DNA of 64,000 bases, from positions 1-64,000 of the forward strand of contig CAYXDO010000036.1 of the NCBI GenBank assembly GCA_964463485.1. Direction: 5' to 3'. Of this stretch, positions 62,078-64,000 are shown piece after piece. The notes below the pieces were generated by a model. The model worked only from the letters and a program-made list of their open reading frames with translations. It did not search any database and had not been told where the DNA came from. This DNA comes from CAYXDO01 sp964463485. Lineage in GTDB: Bacteria; Myxococcota; Kuafuiibacteriia; Kuafuiibacteriales; Kuafuiibacteriaceae. How positions within the stretch are numbered: the first letter of the stretch is position 1; the number at the start of each line of letters is the position of its first letter. Made by a program: the position numbers and the translations under genes.

Positions 62078-63586
62078 TTGAACGAGCTGCTCCCTCGAGG
62101 CGACGGGCTTTGCGCCGCTTGCGGGGCCGCGACGTCCGGCGAGGTCTGCTCCTCGTGCGGTAGGGACCCTCGGTTTGGCGGCCGCTATCGCCCGCTGAGC
62201 TTGCTCGGCCACGGAGCGAACGGATCGACGTATCGAAGCCGGGACGAAGTCACCGGTGCCATCGTCGCGCTCAAGGAGTTGCCGCTCGGACCCGCCGCCA
62301 CGCTCAAGACGCTCGAGCTTGCGGAGCGCGAGGCGACCGTGCTCCGGCAGCTTCATCACCCCAAGATCCCTCGCTACCTCGACCACTTCATCAGCGGCCA
62401 GGGCAAACACAGCGCCCACGTGCTCGTGCAGGAGCTCATCGAGGGTCAAGACCTATCCAAAGAGTTGGAAGCTCGCAGATTCACCGAAGCGGAAGTGATG
62501 CTCGTCGTCGAGGAGCTCCTCGAGGTCTTGGCCTATCTTCACTCCCTCTCGCCGCCGGTCATTCATCGCGACATCAAACCCAGAAACGTGATTCGAAGAC
62601 CCGACGGAGGTCACGCGCTGGTCGATTTTGGGTCGGTTCGTGACGCGATGCGTGACCCTGACTTGGGCGGAAGCACGATCGCCGGCACGTTCGGCTTCAT
62701 GGCTCCAGAGCAGCTCGTCGGAGACGCGTACCCATCTTCGGACCTTTACGGGCTCGGCGCGCTCGCGGTGAACCTTCTGACTCGGAAGGCTCCTGCGACG
62801 ATGGGTAGCGATCTCCGATCGGCCTGGGTTCAATATGCATACCCGGGCCCGCTGACGAAGGCGTTCCTCCAACGCTTGATCGATCCCGACCCAACTCGAA
62901 GGCCTCAGTCGGCGGCCGAGGCCAAGGAGCTGCTCCGGACCCTCCGCAAAAATCCACAACCCAGCGTTCCCCAGAACGTCGTCGGTGCGCTCGCGGTCCC
63001 CCCTGAGTCGAGCCGCTCCGTCCAACTCAGCTCGCCGGAATCCAACGCGCTCGACATGCTTCGGGGCGGACGTGGAAGCCATCGCAGCTCCCGGGTGCTG
63101 GACGATGTCCAGATGCAGGCGCTCGAGCTCGGTCAGGTGGTTGGAGTCATCGAAGAGGCCTTCGGTCGATCCGGTCTGCCCCAGGTCGTGGGTACCAGCC
63201 TCAGATGGCGCGCGGCGGACACTCGGCTGATCGAGGTGGCCGTCGAGCCCTTCGGCGACGGGACGCGGGTTCGGATCCACGAAAACTTTTCGCAGCTCGC
63301 AGGCGGATTGTACGGTGGACTGGTCGGCGGCGGCGCTGGTGGGTTGGGGGGTGGGTTCGCCTGGCTCGCCGGCATGCTCGCGGGCCCTGCAGGCGTCGTT
63401 GGTTGGCTGGCTTTCACGACCCTTGGTACCGTCGCGCTCGCCCGCCACTTTTACGGACGGACCGTAGAAAACAGAACTCGTCAACAGGGTGAAGCCATGG
63501 ATCTCATCGAGGCGGGCCTGCGAGCCCTCGCCGCGAGGCGGGGTGAGTCGCAGGGTCCGTTTCCATCTCGCTCTGTCTCGGAGTGA
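62078..63586 (+). CDS. Serine/threonine protein kinase with N-terminal zinc ribbon and C-terminal membrane domain
   Basis: 502 residues from a TTG at 62078. Zinc ribbon CAACG-x8-CSSCG (about 12-28). Kinase domain about 35-300: Gly loop LLGHGANGSTYR, Lys in IVALKEL, catalytic loop IHRDIKPRNV, metal site VDFGSV, MAPEQ. The C-terminal 150 residues include a glycine-rich helix pair (GGLYGGLVGGGAGGLGGG and a following hydrophobic helix), which probably enters the membrane. It lies divergent from the gene at 59410. Confidence 0.88.
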   Translation: MNELLPRGDGLCAACGAATSGEVCSSCGRDPRFGGRYRPLSLLGHGANGSTYRSRDEVTGAIVALKELPLGPAATLKTLELAEREATVLRQLHHPKIPRYLDHFISGQGKHSAHVLVQELIEGQDLSKELEARRFTEAEVMLVVEELLEVLAYLHSLSPPVIHRDIKPRNVIRRPDGGHALVDFGSVRDAMRDPDLGGSTIAGTFGFMAPEQLVGDAYPSSDLYGLGALAVNLLTRKAPATMGSDLRSAWVQYAYPGPLTKAFLQRLIDPDPTRRPQSAAEAKELLRTLRKNPQPSVPQNVVGALAVPPESSRSVQLSSPESNALDMLRGGRGSHRSSRVLDDVQMQALELGQVVGVIEEAFGRSGLPQVVGTSLRWRAADTRLIEVAVEPFGDGTRVRIHENFSQLAGGLYGGLVGGGAGGLGGGFAWLAGMLAGPAGVVGWLAFTTLGTVALARHFYGRTVENRTRQQGEAMDLIEAGLRALAARRGESQGPFPSRSVSE

Positions 63587-63734
63587 GCGTCGAATTCTCT
63601 TGGCAAGTCCCATCTGAGCGCGGACGATTGGAGAGTACCGACGCGGCCTGAGTTTACTCCCGGCTGTGTTACTCATTCGCGCCCGCTCGGCGCATTTCTG
63701 TGACTCTCTTCGGAGAGCCACATTGGAGGACTCG

Positions 63735-63830
63735 GTGGACCCGGACGAACAGCTCGTTTGCTTGACGGTCATCGTGGCTCACGAGCTCAGCGCGGTCTAT
63801 CCACCGGGCCTCGTGGCGCCAGGAGGGTAG
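63735..63830 (+). CDS. Possible very small ORF
   Basis: GTG at 63735 with a GGAGGA site 5 bases upstream gives 31 residues (DEQLVCLTVIVAHELSAVYP) ending at TAG 63830. It may be a chance frame. The remaining spacer 63587-63734 and 63831-63874 shows nothing recognisable. Confidence 0.2.
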   Translation: MDPDEQLVCLTVIVAHELSAVYPPGLVAPGG

Positions 63831-63874
63831 CCAGGGAGAATCCCCGCCGACGATGAGTCCCTGAGGAGGTTCCG

Positions 63875-64000
63875 ATGCTTGCTCAGGTTTTGCTCATTTT
63901 CGTCGCGGCGGTCGTGTTGGACGTGCTCGTGACTTATTACACGAAGTCGGTCGCACACGGCCAGCCGGTCCGCGCAGCCATCTTTTCAGGGCTTGTGACT
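63875..64000 (+). CDS. N-terminal part of a membrane protein, runs off the window
   Basis: ATG at 63875 preceded by GAGGAGG at a good distance. 42 codons are open to the window end. The start is MLAQVLLIFVAAVVLDVLVT, a hydrophobic helix, then YYTKSVAHGQPVRAAIFSGL. No family can be named from this fragment. Confidence 0.6.
   Translation, partial: MLAQVLLIFVAAVVLDVLVTYYTKSVAHGQPVRAAIFSGLVT

Noticed and set aside
1..64000. CRISPR arrays, insertion sequences, tRNA or rRNA genes
   Set aside because: No direct-repeat/spacer pattern, transposase, cloverleaf-like T-arm or rRNA signature was noticed on reading; a covariance-model scan was not possible.

Overview
The window is a high-GC chromosomal segment (roughly two thirds G+C by eye) from a Gram-negative, flagellated bacterium. 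L- and P-ring genes (flgH, flgI, flgA) show an outer membrane. A caspase-like protease, a zinc-ribbon Ser/Thr kinase, several large beta-propeller-like lipoproteins and an orphan zinc-finger anti-sigma-like protein point to Myxococcota or a related former deltaproteobacterial lineage. This assignment is inference. One 100-N assembly gap lies at 2853-2952.

Layout. 1-6.8 kb is a loose accessory region: secreted and hypothetical proteins, a Uma2-type PD-(D/E)XK protein with an octapeptide repeat broken by the assembly gap, a propeller-like lipoprotein, a decayed stretch and a truncated paralogue. 6.9-17.8 kb is flagellar operon 1 (+ strand): an unrecognised exported protein, then flgB flgC fliE fliF fliG fliH fliI fliJ motE-like fliK flgD flgE. 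17.8-20.2 kb holds two divergent non-flagellar genes. 20.3-22.0 kb is flbD-motA-motB on the - strand. 22.2-40.7 kb is flagellar operon 2 (+ strand): fliL M N O P Q R, flhB A F G, fliA, flgF G A H I, flgJ-M23, flgM, flgN-like, flgK, flgL. Together these encode basal body, export gate, C-ring, stator, rod, hook, hook-filament junctions, sigma-28 and its anti-sigma factor. Flagellin, cap and chemotaxis genes are not in the window. The order follows the ancient fla/che order known from Bacillus subtilis, except that the flbD-motAB block is inverted and preceded by two unrelated genes.

Regulation. Three sigma-54-type -24/-12 motifs lie directly in front of operon 1, of fliL and of a trypsin-like lipoprotein at 41372. 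In each case the predicted transcription start falls only 2-3 bases before the ATG. A sigma-28-type motif precedes flbD-motAB with a similarly short leader. This suggests near-leaderless transcripts.

40.8-64 kb is general and accessory: a small membrane protein, the trypsin-like lipoprotein, two tandem cation/proton antiporters, a MalK-MalE-MalF-type sugar importer plus a family-4 glycosyltransferase without a visible MalG, an isocitrate-dehydrogenase-family enzyme, a YfhO-like membrane protein, an operon of zinc-finger/DUF4384-like protein + caspase with a barrel-like C-terminus + lipoprotein, two further propeller-like lipoproteins, a Ser/Thr kinase with an N-terminal zinc ribbon, and the start of a membrane protein running off the end.
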